Shown here: positions 24,042 to 33,038 of the stretch, in pieces | How the letters are laid out: each line of letters starts with the position of its first letter | Position numbering within the stretch: the stretch's first letter is position 1 | Assembly: GCF_000526935.1 (NCBI RefSeq) | Contig: NZ_JAHA01000007.1 | Span: 124,001-188,000, forward strand | Source of the DNA: Butyrivibrio sp. FCS014 | GTDB lineage: Bacteria > Bacillota > Clostridia > Lachnospirales > Lachnospiraceae | Length of the DNA stretch: 64,000 nt | Reading direction: 5' to 3' | The notes under the pieces: model-generated | Told to the model about the DNA's origin: nothing | Seen by the model: only the letters and a program-made list of their open reading frames with translations | Databases searched by the model: none | Made by a program: the position numbers and the translations under genes

Positions 24042-25229
24042 TCAGGCAGGAGAATTAGCTTTGTCATCTGAGGCATATATAGCCTTCAATATTATAGGTG
24101 TCAGAATTGAGCTTAATATTATCAACAGGATTACTGCGGTAAAGTATCTGCTGTCAACGATATCAGCTTTTAAACCTCTTTGAGCTACGATAAGTGCAAC
24201 TTCGCCTCTGGTCATCATACCCACACCAATCTTTAACGAGTCAGAGGTGTTGTACTTAAGGAGCTTTGCAACGATGCCACAGCCGACAACCTTTCCGAGG
24301 AGTCCAACGACAACAAATGCTGCCGAGAATGCAAGGATTGTCATGTCGACAGACCTTAGGTTTGTCTGAAGGCCTACACTTGCAAAGAATACGGGGCCGA
24401 ATAACATATATGAATTTATGTCCATCTTTCTGTCTATATACTCGGAGTTGTCCAGAGAGCTGAGAATAATACCTGCAACATAGGCACCGGTGATATCAGC
24501 TACTCCAAAGTACTTATCGGCAACATAAGACATTGCAAAGGCAAGTGCCAGACCCATGATCGGGATTCTTCTGGTATGAGGCCATTTCGCTTCTGCTTTT
24601 GACATTATCTTAAAGATGATAATTCCCACAACAACCGAAAGCGCAAAGAAGGCTACGGTCTTTAAGCAAACAGCTGCAAGATTGGCATTTGGATCTTTCA
24701 GACCAAGAACAGCTGTAAGAACCACGATTCCTATTACGTCATCGATGATTGCGGCGCTCATAATTGTTGTTCCCACTTCTGTGGAAATCTTTCCAAGTTC
24801 CTTTAGAACCTGAACTGTTATGCTCACGGAAGTAGCTGTAAGAATAGTTCCTATAAAGAGTGCTTTTATGAACTCGGTTGATCCGGGAGCTGCAAAGCCA
24901 TAGAAGGCCATGTACAGGAGCGTTCCAAGAACAAGCGGAACTCCAACACCTGTGCATGCAAGGATTGTTGCCTTCAGGCCGGATTTTTTGAGTTTGTCGA
25001 TATCTGTTTCCAGTCCGGCGCTGAACATCAGAAGAATCACACCGATTTCGGCCATGCCCGACAGGAAATCACTGGGATTAACAAGATTAAGCAGTGTTGG
25101 ACCTATGAGAAGACCTGCGATGATCTCACCGGCAACCTGTGGCGCATGAAGTCTTCTGGCTATCAGTCCGAATAACTTTGCCATGACGATTATGATAAAA
25201 AGATCTCTGAGTATCTGAATTGTATCCAT
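24042..25229 (-). CDS. Cation:proton antiporter (CPA2, Kef/NapA-like)
   Basis: A 395-residue protein with 12-13 helices. LLIGPTLLNLVN near 40, TATSVSITVQVLKELG near 128 and AAIIDDVIGIVVL near 158 (with the paired aspartates of electrogenic antiporters) place it in the CPA2 group. It swaps Na+ or K+ for protons at the inner membrane. There is no C-terminal TrkA-N regulatory domain, unlike KefB/C. GGAGG precedes the start on the minus strand. It is transcribed alone. Confidence 0.85.
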   Translation of the reverse strand: MDTIQILRDLFIIIVMAKLFGLIARRLHAPQVAGEIIAGLLIGPTLLNLVNPSDFLSGMAEIGVILLMFSAGLETDIDKLKKSGLKATILACTGVGVPLVLGTLLYMAFYGFAAPGSTEFIKALFIGTILTATSVSITVQVLKELGKISTEVGTTIMSAAIIDDVIGIVVLTAVLGLKDPNANLAAVCLKTVAFFALSVVVGIIIFKIMSKAEAKWPHTRRIPIMGLALAFAMSYVADKYFGVADITGAYVAGIILSSLDNSEYIDRKMDINSYMLFGPVFFASVGLQTNLRSVDMTILAFSAAFVVVGLLGKVVGCGIVAKLLKYNTSDSLKIGVGMMTRGEVALIVAQRGLKADIVDSRYFTAVILLIILSSILTPIILKAIYASDDKANSPA

Positions 25230-25319
25230 ATATATACCTCCTAGTTAATAACGCTAAGAAATGAGTATGATGCTTTTTCGTCTCAAAATCAAGTTAAAAA
25301 ACTATAACCAACGTAGTAA

Positions 25320-25338
25320 TAACCCCCCAGGGGGCTTG
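25320..25338. promoter_or_regulatory. GC-rich palindromic element, identical to 32810-32828
   Basis: TAACCCCCCAGGGGGCTTG lies 71 bp before the ABC importer operon. The same 19 bases occur once more, on the opposite strand, 53 bp before the zinc hydrolase gene at 31800-32756. The G-run core recalls CsoR/RcnR-type metal-sensor operators. A shared operator is likely; the regulator is not in the window. Confidence 0.65.
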
Positions 25339-25359
25339 TGGGGCGGATTTTACAATGCT

Positions 25360-25401
25360 ATCCTTTCCATTGTGTGAGGTGATTCAGACACAATGGAGGA
25401 T
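25360..25401 (+). promoter_or_regulatory. Hairpin that hides the ribosome site of the substrate-binding protein gene
   Basis: TCCATTGTGT (25366-25375) pairs perfectly with ACACAATGGA (25388-25397), and ATCC pairs with GGAT outside it. The Shine-Dalgarno GGAGGA (25395-25400) lies within this stem, 9 nt before the ATG. This is a possible translational switch. Confidence 0.55.
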
Positions 25402-25409
25402 ACTATATT

Positions 25410-27020
25410 ATGAAGAAAAAATTTTTAGCAGCACTGCTTGCTGCAACCATGACATTATCAATGGCAGCCTGTGGTTCCGGTGCAGGAACTCAGACAACAG
25501 AAACTCAGACAACAGAATCTGAGGCATCTGCTGATACACAGGCAACAACATCTGATGATCAGACAGCTGACGCAAGTCAGTCTACAGCTACAGGTGAAAA
25601 GATTCTTCACACTGCAGCATCTTTTGCTTATCCAAGTCTTGATGTACATAAGGAGTACTACGGATGGTACACATCAATTTATGGAGTTTCAGAGGCACTG
25701 TTTAAGCTCGACGAGACCATGAGTGCTGTTCCATGCCTTGCTAAGGACGCAGTTGCAGATGGCAGCACATGGACTGTTACACTTAATGATGGAGTTCAGT
25801 TCTCGAACGGAAACCCTCTGACAGCTGATATGGTAATCAGAAACCTTCAGCGTCTTGCTGCAGAGAACAGCAGATTTGCTTATCTCGGCGATTTTGAAAT
25901 GACTGCTACAGATGACAAGACAATCGTTATCGATACTAAGGAAGTTTACCCTACTCTTAAGAACGACCTTGCAAGCCCTGAGTGCGGAATGATCGATCTT
26001 GATGCAACAACAGATTTTGACAACGCACCTGTATGCACAGGCCCGTTTGTTGTTACAGAGTTTATCCCTGAGGGAGATGTTACAGTAGCAAAGAACGAAA
26101 ACTACTGGGGCGGAAATGTTAAGCTTGACGGCGCTGTATTCTACTACATGCAGGAGGATGATCCCAAGCTCCTTGCTATGCAGAGCGGCGAGATCGACTG
26201 CTACAACAGCGTTTCATCAGCAGCTCTTGAGGTCTATAACCAGAGCCCTGATCTGTACGATGTAGTTTCAATTCCCGGTGCACGTCTCCAGTTCTACATT
26301 CTCAATGAGAATACACTTGATGATTCTGTGAGAGAAGCAATCAATCTCACTGTTGATAAGGACAAGATTGCAGAGTACCTTTCAGGTACAGTATCTGCAG
26401 CAGTCGGACCATTCTCAACATCAGCTGCTTATGGTAAGGTAAATGTTCCTGCAGTAGATACTGCCAAGGCAAAAGAGCTTTTGGAGGCCGATGGTTATAC
26501 ACTTGGGGCTGACGGCATCTACGAGAAGGATGGTAATAAGCTCAGCATCAGCATTGCATACTATGCAGCAAGATCTCTTGATACTCTTGCAATCCTGATC
26601 CAGGAGCAGCTTAAGGCTGTTGGTATTGATTCAACACTTAGAGTTGAGGAAGATCCGGATGCTACTTACATTGCAAACGCTGACTTTGATCTTGCTCTTT
26701 ACTGCATGATCGCTGATAAGTCAGGTGATCCTCTTTACTTCATCGACTCAACTCTTGCAGACGGAGCTTACTACAATGTAGGTGGATTTGAGAGTGCTGA
26801 ATGCCAGAGCATGATTGAGCAGCTCAGAATTGAGACAGATACTGCAAAGAGAGCAGAGCTTGCCAACAAGATCGTTCAGATTGCTATAGATGACAATGCA
26901 TTTGGATATGTTGGACTTTTCAATAACACTACAGTTCTTCGTAAGGGCGTAAGCGGATTTGCTGAGTATGTTCCTTTCGATTTCTATGGAGTAGACGCAG
27001 AGACTGACATTAATGGCTAA
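25410..27020 (+). CDS. ABC importer substrate-binding lipoprotein (SBP_bac_5, NikA/DppA-like)
   Basis: A 536-residue exported lipoprotein with lipobox MAACG at residues 19-23. A Thr/Gln/Ser-rich linker runs to about residue 60, then comes the large two-lobe domain typical of peptide, opine-metallophore or nickel binding proteins (ARDAVADGSTWTVTLNDGVQFSNG-like segment, YWGG, VGPFSTSAAYG). It captures the ligand for the permeases and ATPases encoded next. The neighbours (DUF4198 protein, methyltransferase, CsoR/RcnR-like operator) suggest a metal or metal-chelate rather than peptides, as inference. Confidence 0.8.
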   Translation: MKKKFLAALLAATMTLSMAACGSGAGTQTTETQTTESEASADTQATTSDDQTADASQSTATGEKILHTAASFAYPSLDVHKEYYGWYTSIYGVSEALFKLDETMSAVPCLAKDAVADGSTWTVTLNDGVQFSNGNPLTADMVIRNLQRLAAENSRFAYLGDFEMTATDDKTIVIDTKEVYPTLKNDLASPECGMIDLDATTDFDNAPVCTGPFVVTEFIPEGDVTVAKNENYWGGNVKLDGAVFYYMQEDDPKLLAMQSGEIDCYNSVSSAALEVYNQSPDLYDVVSIPGARLQFYILNENTLDDSVREAINLTVDKDKIAEYLSGTVSAAVGPFSTSAAYGKVNVPAVDTAKAKELLEADGYTLGADGIYEKDGNKLSISIAYYAARSLDTLAILIQEQLKAVGIDSTLRVEEDPDATYIANADFDLALYCMIADKSGDPLYFIDSTLADGAYYNVGGFESAECQSMIEQLRIETDTAKRAELANKIVQIAIDDNAFGYVGLFNNTTVLRKGVSGFAEYVPFDFYGVDAETDING

Positions 27021-27936
27021 ACAAATACTTAAAAGGATTCTGGGACTTGTCATGATACTTTTAGTGCTGAGCTTTCTTGTGTTTGGCATAATGTATCTGG
27101 CTCCCGGTGATCCTGCGGAAAAGAGACTCACCTCCCAGGGTGTGGTGGTCACAAAAGAAATACTGCAAGCGGAGCGGGAGAGGCTTGGCCTCCTCCGCCC
27201 CTTTATCGTTAGGTACGCGGAGTGGCTTTCGAATGTTCTTAGAGGAGATTTTGGTGTTTCCTTTAAGGATGATCTTCCCGTTGCGCCAAAACTGATAAAA
27301 GGGCTTAAGAACACATGTGGGCTGGCTTTAACCAGTCTGCTTTTGGCGCTTATAATCTCTTTTCCACTGGGAATATGGTCAGCGGTCAAAAAGGGAAAAT
27401 TGGTAGACCATATCGTCAGGCTCTTTTCATTTATAGGTAATTCTCTTCCGAATTTCCTGATATCAGTACTTTTGATGTATCTGTTTTGCATACATATCAA
27501 GGTCTTTCCTGTAATTGCAGATGGAAGCATCAAAGGACTTATGCTGCCTGCACTTTCTCTGGCAATACCCATGGCGGGAAGGTTTACAAGACAGATAAGG
27601 AGCGAGCTCTTGGATCAGCTTGGGGAAGAGTATGTTGTGGGGATGAAGTCCAGAAAGGTAAAGGGCAGATTTATTCTAATCAACAACGTCCTTAGAAACA
27701 GTCTTGGACACATACTTACGATAATCGGTCTTCAGATCGGAACCCTGATGGGAGGCAGCGTTGTTATTGAGAATATTTTCAGATGGCCGGGTATCGGCAA
27801 ACTTGTGATGGATTCCATAACAGCCAGGGACTACCCTGTGATCATGGGCTTTGTGCTTATTATGGGAACAATCTATGTTGTTATAAATCTGATAGTTGAT
27901 ATTACCTACAGGCTTTTGGATCCGAGGTCTTTTTAA
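27013..27936 (+). CDS. ABC importer permease (NikB/DppB-like)
   Basis: A 307-residue inner-membrane permease with six helices. APGDPAEKRL near 30 and the EAA-like coupling region (VVGMKSRKVKGRFILINNVLRNSLG near 210) are family hallmarks. It overlaps the binding-protein gene by 8 nt and ends at the first base of the next permease gene. Confidence 0.85.
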   Translation: MAKQILKRILGLVMILLVLSFLVFGIMYLAPGDPAEKRLTSQGVVVTKEILQAERERLGLLRPFIVRYAEWLSNVLRGDFGVSFKDDLPVAPKLIKGLKNTCGLALTSLLLALIISFPLGIWSAVKKGKLVDHIVRLFSFIGNSLPNFLISVLLMYLFCIHIKVFPVIADGSIKGLMLPALSLAIPMAGRFTRQIRSELLDQLGEEYVVGMKSRKVKGRFILINNVLRNSLGHILTIIGLQIGTLMGGSVVIENIFRWPGIGKLVMDSITARDYPVIMGFVLIMGTIYVVINLIVDITYRLLDPRSF

Positions 27937-28754
27937 TGAACCATAAACGGAAAAAGATTAACAGAATAAAAGTAATTGTATCTGCAGGTGTTGCACTTCT
28001 TTTGGTGCTTATAGCTCTTTTCGCAAGCGTTATTGCACCAAACGACCCATATGCTACAAGCGCATCAGCCATAAGGTCAGCTCCGTCCGGGGAATTTCTG
28101 TTTGGAACAGACAACCTGGGAAGATGCGTGTTTTCAAGAGTTTTATATGGAGCAAGGACAACTATAGCAGCTACATTTATATTGGTTGCGATTTCTTTCA
28201 TCCTTGGAAGCTTTATCGGAGTACTTAGCGGATATTATGGCGGAATATTGGATGAAATTATGATGAGGATTGCCGATATTATGCTGGCATTTCCTCAGAT
28301 GGTAGTAGCCATCGCGGTTGCGGGCATTCTTGGAGGAGGACTTTCAAGCGCCATGATCGCGCTGGGAATAACTATGTGGACCGGGTTTGCCAGACTTGCA
28401 CGGAGTCATACTTTTGCCATAAAGAATTGCCCCTACGTGCAGGCTGCAAAACTGGCGGGAAAGAGTGGGCCGGCTATAATGATGGCCCACATACTTCCCA
28501 ATATAATAGCACCACTTCTTACAAATGCCCTTACGCAGATAGGAACCACAATGATAGGTATCTCGGGCCTGTCCTTTTTGGGGCTTGGAGTTGTGCCACC
28601 CACTGCTGAGTGGGGATCAATGATCAATGAATCCAGGGCGTATATACAGATTGCACCTTGGGCTGTGCTGTATCCGGCAATTGCCACCATAGTCACCATC
28701 ATAGTATTTAACTATCTTGGGGACTGCGTCATGGAATACAGAGATGAGGACTAA
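27936..28754 (+). CDS. ABC importer permease (NikC/DppC-like)
   Basis: A protein of 272 residues. The start has one helix followed by FGTDNLGRCVFSRVLYGARTT near 56, a hallmark of the DppC/NikC group. The EAA-like loop is PYVQAAKLAGKSGPAIMMAHILPN, and the C-terminus has SFLGLGVVPPTAEWGSM. It pairs with the 27013 permease. Confidence 0.85.
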   Translation: MNHKRKKINRIKVIVSAGVALLLVLIALFASVIAPNDPYATSASAIRSAPSGEFLFGTDNLGRCVFSRVLYGARTTIAATFILVAISFILGSFIGVLSGYYGGILDEIMMRIADIMLAFPQMVVAIAVAGILGGGLSSAMIALGITMWTGFARLARSHTFAIKNCPYVQAAKLAGKSGPAIMMAHILPNIIAPLLTNALTQIGTTMIGISGLSFLGLGVVPPTAEWGSMINESRAYIQIAPWAVLYPAIATIVTIIVFNYLGDCVMEYRDED

Positions 28755-28757
28755 TGC

Positions 28758-29480
28758 ATGGATACAATACTTAGGATAAGCAATCTCTCTGCCGGTTACG
28801 GTGATGAGAATGTTATAAATGATATCTCTTTTGAGGTGGAAGCAGGTAAAAGAGTCTGCATCGTCGGCGAGAGCGGAAGCGGTAAATCTACGCTTCTGAA
28901 GGCTATTCATGGCTTTGGAGGTGTGACTGTAACAAACGGCAGTATAGAGACCCCAAAAGACATTTTGCTTGGCGTTGTGCCTCAGAATCCCGGGGGATCT
29001 TTTAATCCCATAAGGACTTACAAGGCACAGATCATGGAGGCGCTAAAGAGCAATAACATTGATTTTAAAATAGATGAAGTTGAGAAGACGCTCCGGATCC
29101 TGGGACTTAATGATGCTAAAAGAGCGCTTGCATCAAGGCCTTATGAGCTTTCAGGAGGCATGAACCAGCGTATGGCCATTGCCACAACAATGCTCCTGGA
29201 ACCGGGGATTTTATTGTGCGATGAAGTTACAAGCGCCCTGGATGTTAAAACTGCAGGGATGGTTGTGGAGCAGCTTCTTGAGATCAACAAACTAAAGGGC
29301 ACTACTATTCTGATGGTTACCCACCATTTGGGTATTGCATCTAAAATGGCTGATTACATTGGAATCATGAAAAATGGCAGGATGCTTGAGTATGGCCCTG
29401 CAAAAGAGATCCTGGAGAATCCGCAAAACGATTACACAAAGAATCTCTTGAAGGCCGTACCAAGACTGAAGGTGAGCTGA
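28758..29480 (+). CDS. ABC importer ATP-binding protein (NikD/DppD-like)
   Basis: A protein of 240 residues. The Walker A is GESGSGKST near 37, the signature LSGGM near 130 and the Walker B LLCDEVTSALD near 152. It is shorter than DppD (about 330) because it lacks the C-terminal oligopeptide-ABC Fe-S/CxxC extension, which is common in NikD-type proteins. The gene is 3 nt after the permease. Confidence 0.85.
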   Translation: MDTILRISNLSAGYGDENVINDISFEVEAGKRVCIVGESGSGKSTLLKAIHGFGGVTVTNGSIETPKDILLGVVPQNPGGSFNPIRTYKAQIMEALKSNNIDFKIDEVEKTLRILGLNDAKRALASRPYELSGGMNQRMAIATTMLLEPGILLCDEVTSALDVKTAGMVVEQLLEINKLKGTTILMVTHHLGIASKMADYIGIMKNGRMLEYGPAKEILENPQNDYTKNLLKAVPRLKVS

Positions 29481-29481
29481 T

Positions 29482-30222
29482 ATGCCGGATTCAGATATAA
29501 TTTTAGAAGGAAAAAATCTAAATAAAAGTTACGTTGATAAAGGCAAAAAATTACAGGCCTTAAAGGATGTGAGTTTCTTCCTGAAAAATGGAGAGATCCT
29601 TGGAATCGTCGGCGAGAGCGGAAGTGGAAAGAGCACCCTTCTTCGTCATGTCAGCTGCCTGGAAAAGCCTGATAGTGGAAATCTTTATTATAAGGGAACA
29701 GAGTATACAGGTAAGTCGCCGGCCTTTGCCGGAGCTTTTCTGCAGATGATATTTCAGGATGCCCAGATGTCTTTTGACCCAAGAATGAAGATGAAAAAAG
29801 CCGTTGTGGAAGCTACAAAGGGCTGTGGCCATGAAAAACTGTCACGAATCCTTGAGGCCGTTGGGCTTGATGAGAGTCTTTTGGAGAAAAAGGCAGGAAG
29901 CATGTCCGGAGGACAGTGCCAGCGAATGTCAATTGCAAGGGCGCTGTGTTCTGATGCCGGGATTCTTTTGTGCGACGAGGCAACAAGTGCGCTGGATGTT
30001 ACAACTCAGGCCCAGGTAGTAGCTCTTTTGCAGCAGCTGAGGGAAAAAGAAGGGGTGTCGATCATATTTGTCTCCCACGACATCGCCCTGGTGAGCATGC
30101 TGTGCGACAGGATAATGGTAATGAAAAACGGAGAGTGTGTGGAAGAGGGAGAGACCGGCAGAGTCCTCGGGAATCCACAACATGAGTATACAAAAGAACT
30201 ACTCGATAATCTGATCGAATAA
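29482..30222 (+). CDS. ABC importer ATP-binding protein (NikE/DppF-like)
   Basis: A protein of 246 residues with Walker A GESGSGKST near 41, signature MSGGQ near 141 and Walker B ILLCDEATSALD near 162. It forms the ATPase heterodimer with the protein encoded 2 nt upstream. It also lacks the long C-terminal extension. Together the five genes 25410-30222 make a complete importer. Confidence 0.85.
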   Translation: MPDSDIILEGKNLNKSYVDKGKKLQALKDVSFFLKNGEILGIVGESGSGKSTLLRHVSCLEKPDSGNLYYKGTEYTGKSPAFAGAFLQMIFQDAQMSFDPRMKMKKAVVEATKGCGHEKLSRILEAVGLDESLLEKKAGSMSGGQCQRMSIARALCSDAGILLCDEATSALDVTTQAQVVALLQQLREKEGVSIIFVSHDIALVSMLCDRIMVMKNGECVEEGETGRVLGNPQHEYTKELLDNLIE

Positions 30223-30260
30223 CTTAGTATTAGAAAGATAATTGGGGTATACGTAGTAAT

Positions 30261-31022
30261 ATGACTAAACTTATGCAGATTCCTTTTGAGGAGGAAGCTG
30301 AAGATATCAAAGATAAAGTTGTGACCTATTGGTCAAAGAGAGCTGAGAGCTTTAGTGAGCACAAGCACGAGGAGATCCACAGCAAGAAAAAACAGCTGTG
30401 GCAGGCGGAGTTTTTTAGACACTTTTCAGCTGATGATAAGTTGTCCGTTCTGGATGTTGGATGCGGAGCCGGCTTTTTCGAAATGGTGTTGTCGGATTTT
30501 GATTTTGACGTGACCGGTGTGGATCTTACGCCTGAGATGATAGAGAAGGGAAAAGAGCTGCTTTCGCGCCATGGAGCAAAGGCGCGCCTTATGGTTATGG
30601 ACGCAGAAAAACTGGATTTTGCCGATAGCTCTTTTGACCTGGTGATAAATAGAAATCTTGTCTGGACACTTCCGCATCCGGTGGAAGCCTACATGGAGTG
30701 GCACAGAGTGTTAAAGCCGGGAGGAATGCTGCTTGTGTATGATGCGGAGTATGCAAAGGGATTTCATCACTATGATCAGATGCAGAACCTTGCCCACAAA
30801 AATGTGACCGACGCCATGGTAAAGGAGTGCCACGATATTTACCACATGTTATCTATCAGCACTTTGGACAGACCGGAGTGGGACAAGGCTTGTCTTGAAA
30901 AAATCGGTTATGAAAATATAGTTACTGATCTTGGGGCGGGAGATAGACTCTATAGCGAGAAAGACCAGTTTTATATGCCTGACAGGATGTTTCTGGTAAA
31001 GGCGCAGAAAGCATTAGTCTAA
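30261..31022 (+). CDS. Class I SAM-dependent methyltransferase
   Basis: A 253-residue methyltransferase. The glycine motif VLDVGCGAGFFE is near residue 62, the acidic VTGVDLTPEMIEKG follows, and VINRNLVWTLPHP and HRVLKPGGMLLVYD are motifs of the UbiE-like (Methyltransf_11) group. It lies 38 nt after the ABC ATPase and 8 nt before the DUF4198 gene, so it is probably part of the importer operon. It might modify a metallophore or act in metal homeostasis. The substrate is unknown. Confidence 0.75.
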   Translation: MTKLMQIPFEEEAEDIKDKVVTYWSKRAESFSEHKHEEIHSKKKQLWQAEFFRHFSADDKLSVLDVGCGAGFFEMVLSDFDFDVTGVDLTPEMIEKGKELLSRHGAKARLMVMDAEKLDFADSSFDLVINRNLVWTLPHPVEAYMEWHRVLKPGGMLLVYDAEYAKGFHHYDQMQNLAHKNVTDAMVKECHDIYHMLSISTLDRPEWDKACLEKIGYENIVTDLGAGDRLYSEKDQFYMPDRMFLVKAQKALV

Positions 31023-31030
31023 TAATATGA

Positions 31031-31783
31031 ATGGAGTTTGAGATGAGAAGAGGAATTGATACTACAGATATGATGGTATATGGCCACGAAGCCTGGATAA
31101 TCACTGACAAGAGTGTATATGAGCCGGGGGAAGAAGTCTGCGGAATAATGAGATGGGGACATCACATGAGACCTGACGGATTCTTTCGCCTTGATGAGAT
31201 AAGAGCCTTTGCCACAGATGAAAAAGGCAACAGAATATCAATAACACCGGTTAAGGGTCCGGGCGATGAGCAGGGAGACTATTATGAGCTTCGCTTTACG
31301 CCAGTTTCTGAGGGCATTTACACCCTTATGTGTATCTATGACAACAATTATGTAAGAGATGAAAAAGACGTGTATTATGAGGGCGACAGAAGGACATATC
31401 CTGATATTCTTGATGCCAAGAACTATCCTCAGATATATGTGACAAACATAACTGTTGGAGATAAGAAGGGGACTCCCGAATTTATCCATGAGTCCAGAGT
31501 AAGCTTCGTTCCCGATCCCTGGGAAGCTGACAGCGATGTGCTCCATTTAAAGCTTATTCACGACAAGTTCCCGCTTAAGGGATCCACTGTTGTTGTGGTG
31601 TTCTATGATGGAAAAGAGTATTTTGAGAGAATCCTGAACACAGATGAGGAAGGCAGGATATTCTTCTCAGTGGAGAAAAAGGGTGTGTATATGGCCGTTA
31701 CAAGGACTCCACTTGCTGAAGGAATTCCGGGGATCTATGACAGCAAAGAAATTGCTTCAACATTCACATACGTTAAGAGATGA
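31031..31783 (+). CDS. DUF4198 (nickel/cobalt-uptake-associated) family protein
   Basis: A 250-residue beta-rich protein. The start HEAWIITDKSVYEPGEEVCG and the tail FFSVEKKGVYMAVTRTPL match the DUF4198/NikM-like pattern; such proteins are often linked to nickel or cobalt transport. An internal start at 31043 would remove the first residues. No signal peptide is evident, which is unusual if it is to act outside the cell. A bidirectional terminator follows at once. Confidence 0.65.
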   Translation: MEFEMRRGIDTTDMMVYGHEAWIITDKSVYEPGEEVCGIMRWGHHMRPDGFFRLDEIRAFATDEKGNRISITPVKGPGDEQGDYYELRFTPVSEGIYTLMCIYDNNYVRDEKDVYYEGDRRTYPDILDAKNYPQIYVTNITVGDKKGTPEFIHESRVSFVPDPWEADSDVLHLKLIHDKFPLKGSTVVVVFYDGKEYFERILNTDEEGRIFFSVEKKGVYMAVTRTPLAEGIPGIYDSKEIASTFTYVKR

Positions 31784-31787
31784 AAAA

Positions 31788-31819
31788 AACAGGATGCACT
31801 CAACATGCATCCTGTTTTT
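31788..31819. terminator. Bidirectional intrinsic terminator
   Basis: Perfect 11-bp arms AACAGGATGCA / TGCATCCTGTT are flanked by A-run and T-run. It ends the importer operon on the plus strand and the zinc hydrolase gene on the minus strand, whose stop codon lies in the loop. Confidence 0.9.
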
Positions 31820-32756
31820 GAATTATACCGTAGGTCACCATGGGGCCGTCTTTGATTATGCTAAGGGATGAGCACTGATGGATCAGAACTCCGTCAGTGT
31901 CGGCAATGGCCGTGTGAAGGGGCCTTCCAAAGTAATCCCTTATCTCACCAAATTTATCACCTTTTGAAAATCTCTCTCCCACCTTTTTCTCTGGATACCA
32001 GCAGCCGGTGAATGGGGCGTCATCACTGAATTCTCTGAGTTCTGTCTTGGGATATGTCTTGTACTCTCCTTCAATAAGACCAAGGAATTTCAAAATGTTC
32101 AGTACATCTTCTTTGTCTGCCTGTACCTCATCTTTTGGAAGGAGACTAAGCTGACCGCGTTCTATTAGAACACTGGGGATTCCGGCCATGGAGGCTGTGT
32201 TGTAGGCGCCTTCGGTGGTGCAGGTACTCTTTACGCAGTAGGAGGCGTTGACGCAGTCTACCATCTTTTTTGCAATATCACTGGCAGGAGAAGCTCCCAC
32301 GTAGTATGCGTAGGGGATAAGAGTCTCATATCCATCTCCGCTATGCAGGTCAATGTAAGCATCAGCGTTTTTAATAAAAACATCAAACAGAAGGCTTGCC
32401 AGTCGATCGGCGGCTGAACCATCCTTGTCTCCCGGGAAGACTCTGTTGAGATTTTTGCCATCCTCATAAACAAGGGACATGGTTCTGTTTTCAAAACCTG
32501 ACCTGTTGGCTAAGGGGATGATGATAAGATTTCCTGAAAGGTCTTTGGGAGAAATCTCATTAGAGAGCTCAATAGCTGCCTGAATACCGACATATTCTGC
32601 GTTGTGAATGCCGGCTGTGACAAGAACGGTTTTGCCCGGCTTTTCTCCGCAGATGATGATGTGGGGAATGTGTATCTCAGTTCCGCCGACATGTATATGA
32701 TCTTTTATCGTCTTGCCGGAGGTAAGTTCGTGTCCGGCTATATTTATTTTCTCCAT
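31800..32756 (-). CDS. Zinc-dependent hydrolase, succinylglutamate desuccinylase/aspartoacylase (AstE/AspA) family
   Basis: A 318-residue metal-dependent amidohydrolase of the M14-like AstE/AspA group. AGIHNAEYVG near residue 50 gives the zinc His and Glu, IDLHSGDG near 136 the second His, and ERGQ near 200 the catalytic Glu region. The C-terminal beta-barrel-like part (GCWYPEKKVGERFSKGDKFG) is typical of this branch. The promoter carries the same 19-bp palindrome as the importer operon, so it may process the imported ligand, for example by removing an acyl group. This last part is inference. Confidence 0.75.
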   Translation of the reverse strand: MEKINIAGHELTSGKTIKDHIHVGGTEIHIPHIIICGEKPGKTVLVTAGIHNAEYVGIQAAIELSNEISPKDLSGNLIIIPLANRSGFENRTMSLVYEDGKNLNRVFPGDKDGSAADRLASLLFDVFIKNADAYIDLHSGDGYETLIPYAYYVGASPASDIAKKMVDCVNASYCVKSTCTTEGAYNTASMAGIPSVLIERGQLSLLPKDEVQADKEDVLNILKFLGLIEGEYKTYPKTELREFSDDAPFTGCWYPEKKVGERFSKGDKFGEIRDYFGRPLHTAIADTDGVLIHQCSSLSIIKDGPMVTYGIIQKQDAC

Positions 32757-32809
32757 AGTTTTTAAACCTCACTTCAGAGCCAAGGTTACCATGTTAGGAC
32801 CGGGACTTT

Positions 32810-32828
32810 CAAGCCCCCTGGGGGGTTA
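32810..32828. promoter_or_regulatory. GC-rich palindromic element, identical to 25320-25338
   Basis: On the minus strand this reads TAACCCCCCAGGGGGCTTG, the same 19 bases in the same orientation to the downstream gene as at the importer operon. It lies 53 bp before the zinc hydrolase start. Confidence 0.65.
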
Positions 32829-32880
32829 CATAGCTCCCGCGTACACAAAAAACCATAAACATCAGTACCATATCTAATGA

Positions 32881-32922
32881 ACCTCAGCCTTAGGACGCTT
32901 GCTAAGTGCTGAGGTCTTTTTG
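32881..32922 (+). terminator. Intrinsic terminator without an obvious upstream gene
   Basis: ACCTCAGC pairs with GCTGAGGT and an inner TTAG/CTAA stem, followed by a T-run. No plus-strand gene precedes it, so it may end a short untranslated RNA or belong to a lost gene. The remaining 32923-33038 gap has only a short AT palindrome (AAAATTTAAAAATTTT). Confidence 0.7.
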
Positions 32923-33038
32923 TAGGAATGCGGTGTCAAAATTTAAAAATTTTGGCTCCGGTTTTCTGTTGTAGTAAAAATGCGGCATAGGGCAGTGTCA
33001 GATATACGTGTCATTAAGAAATAGCGCATACTCTGGAA

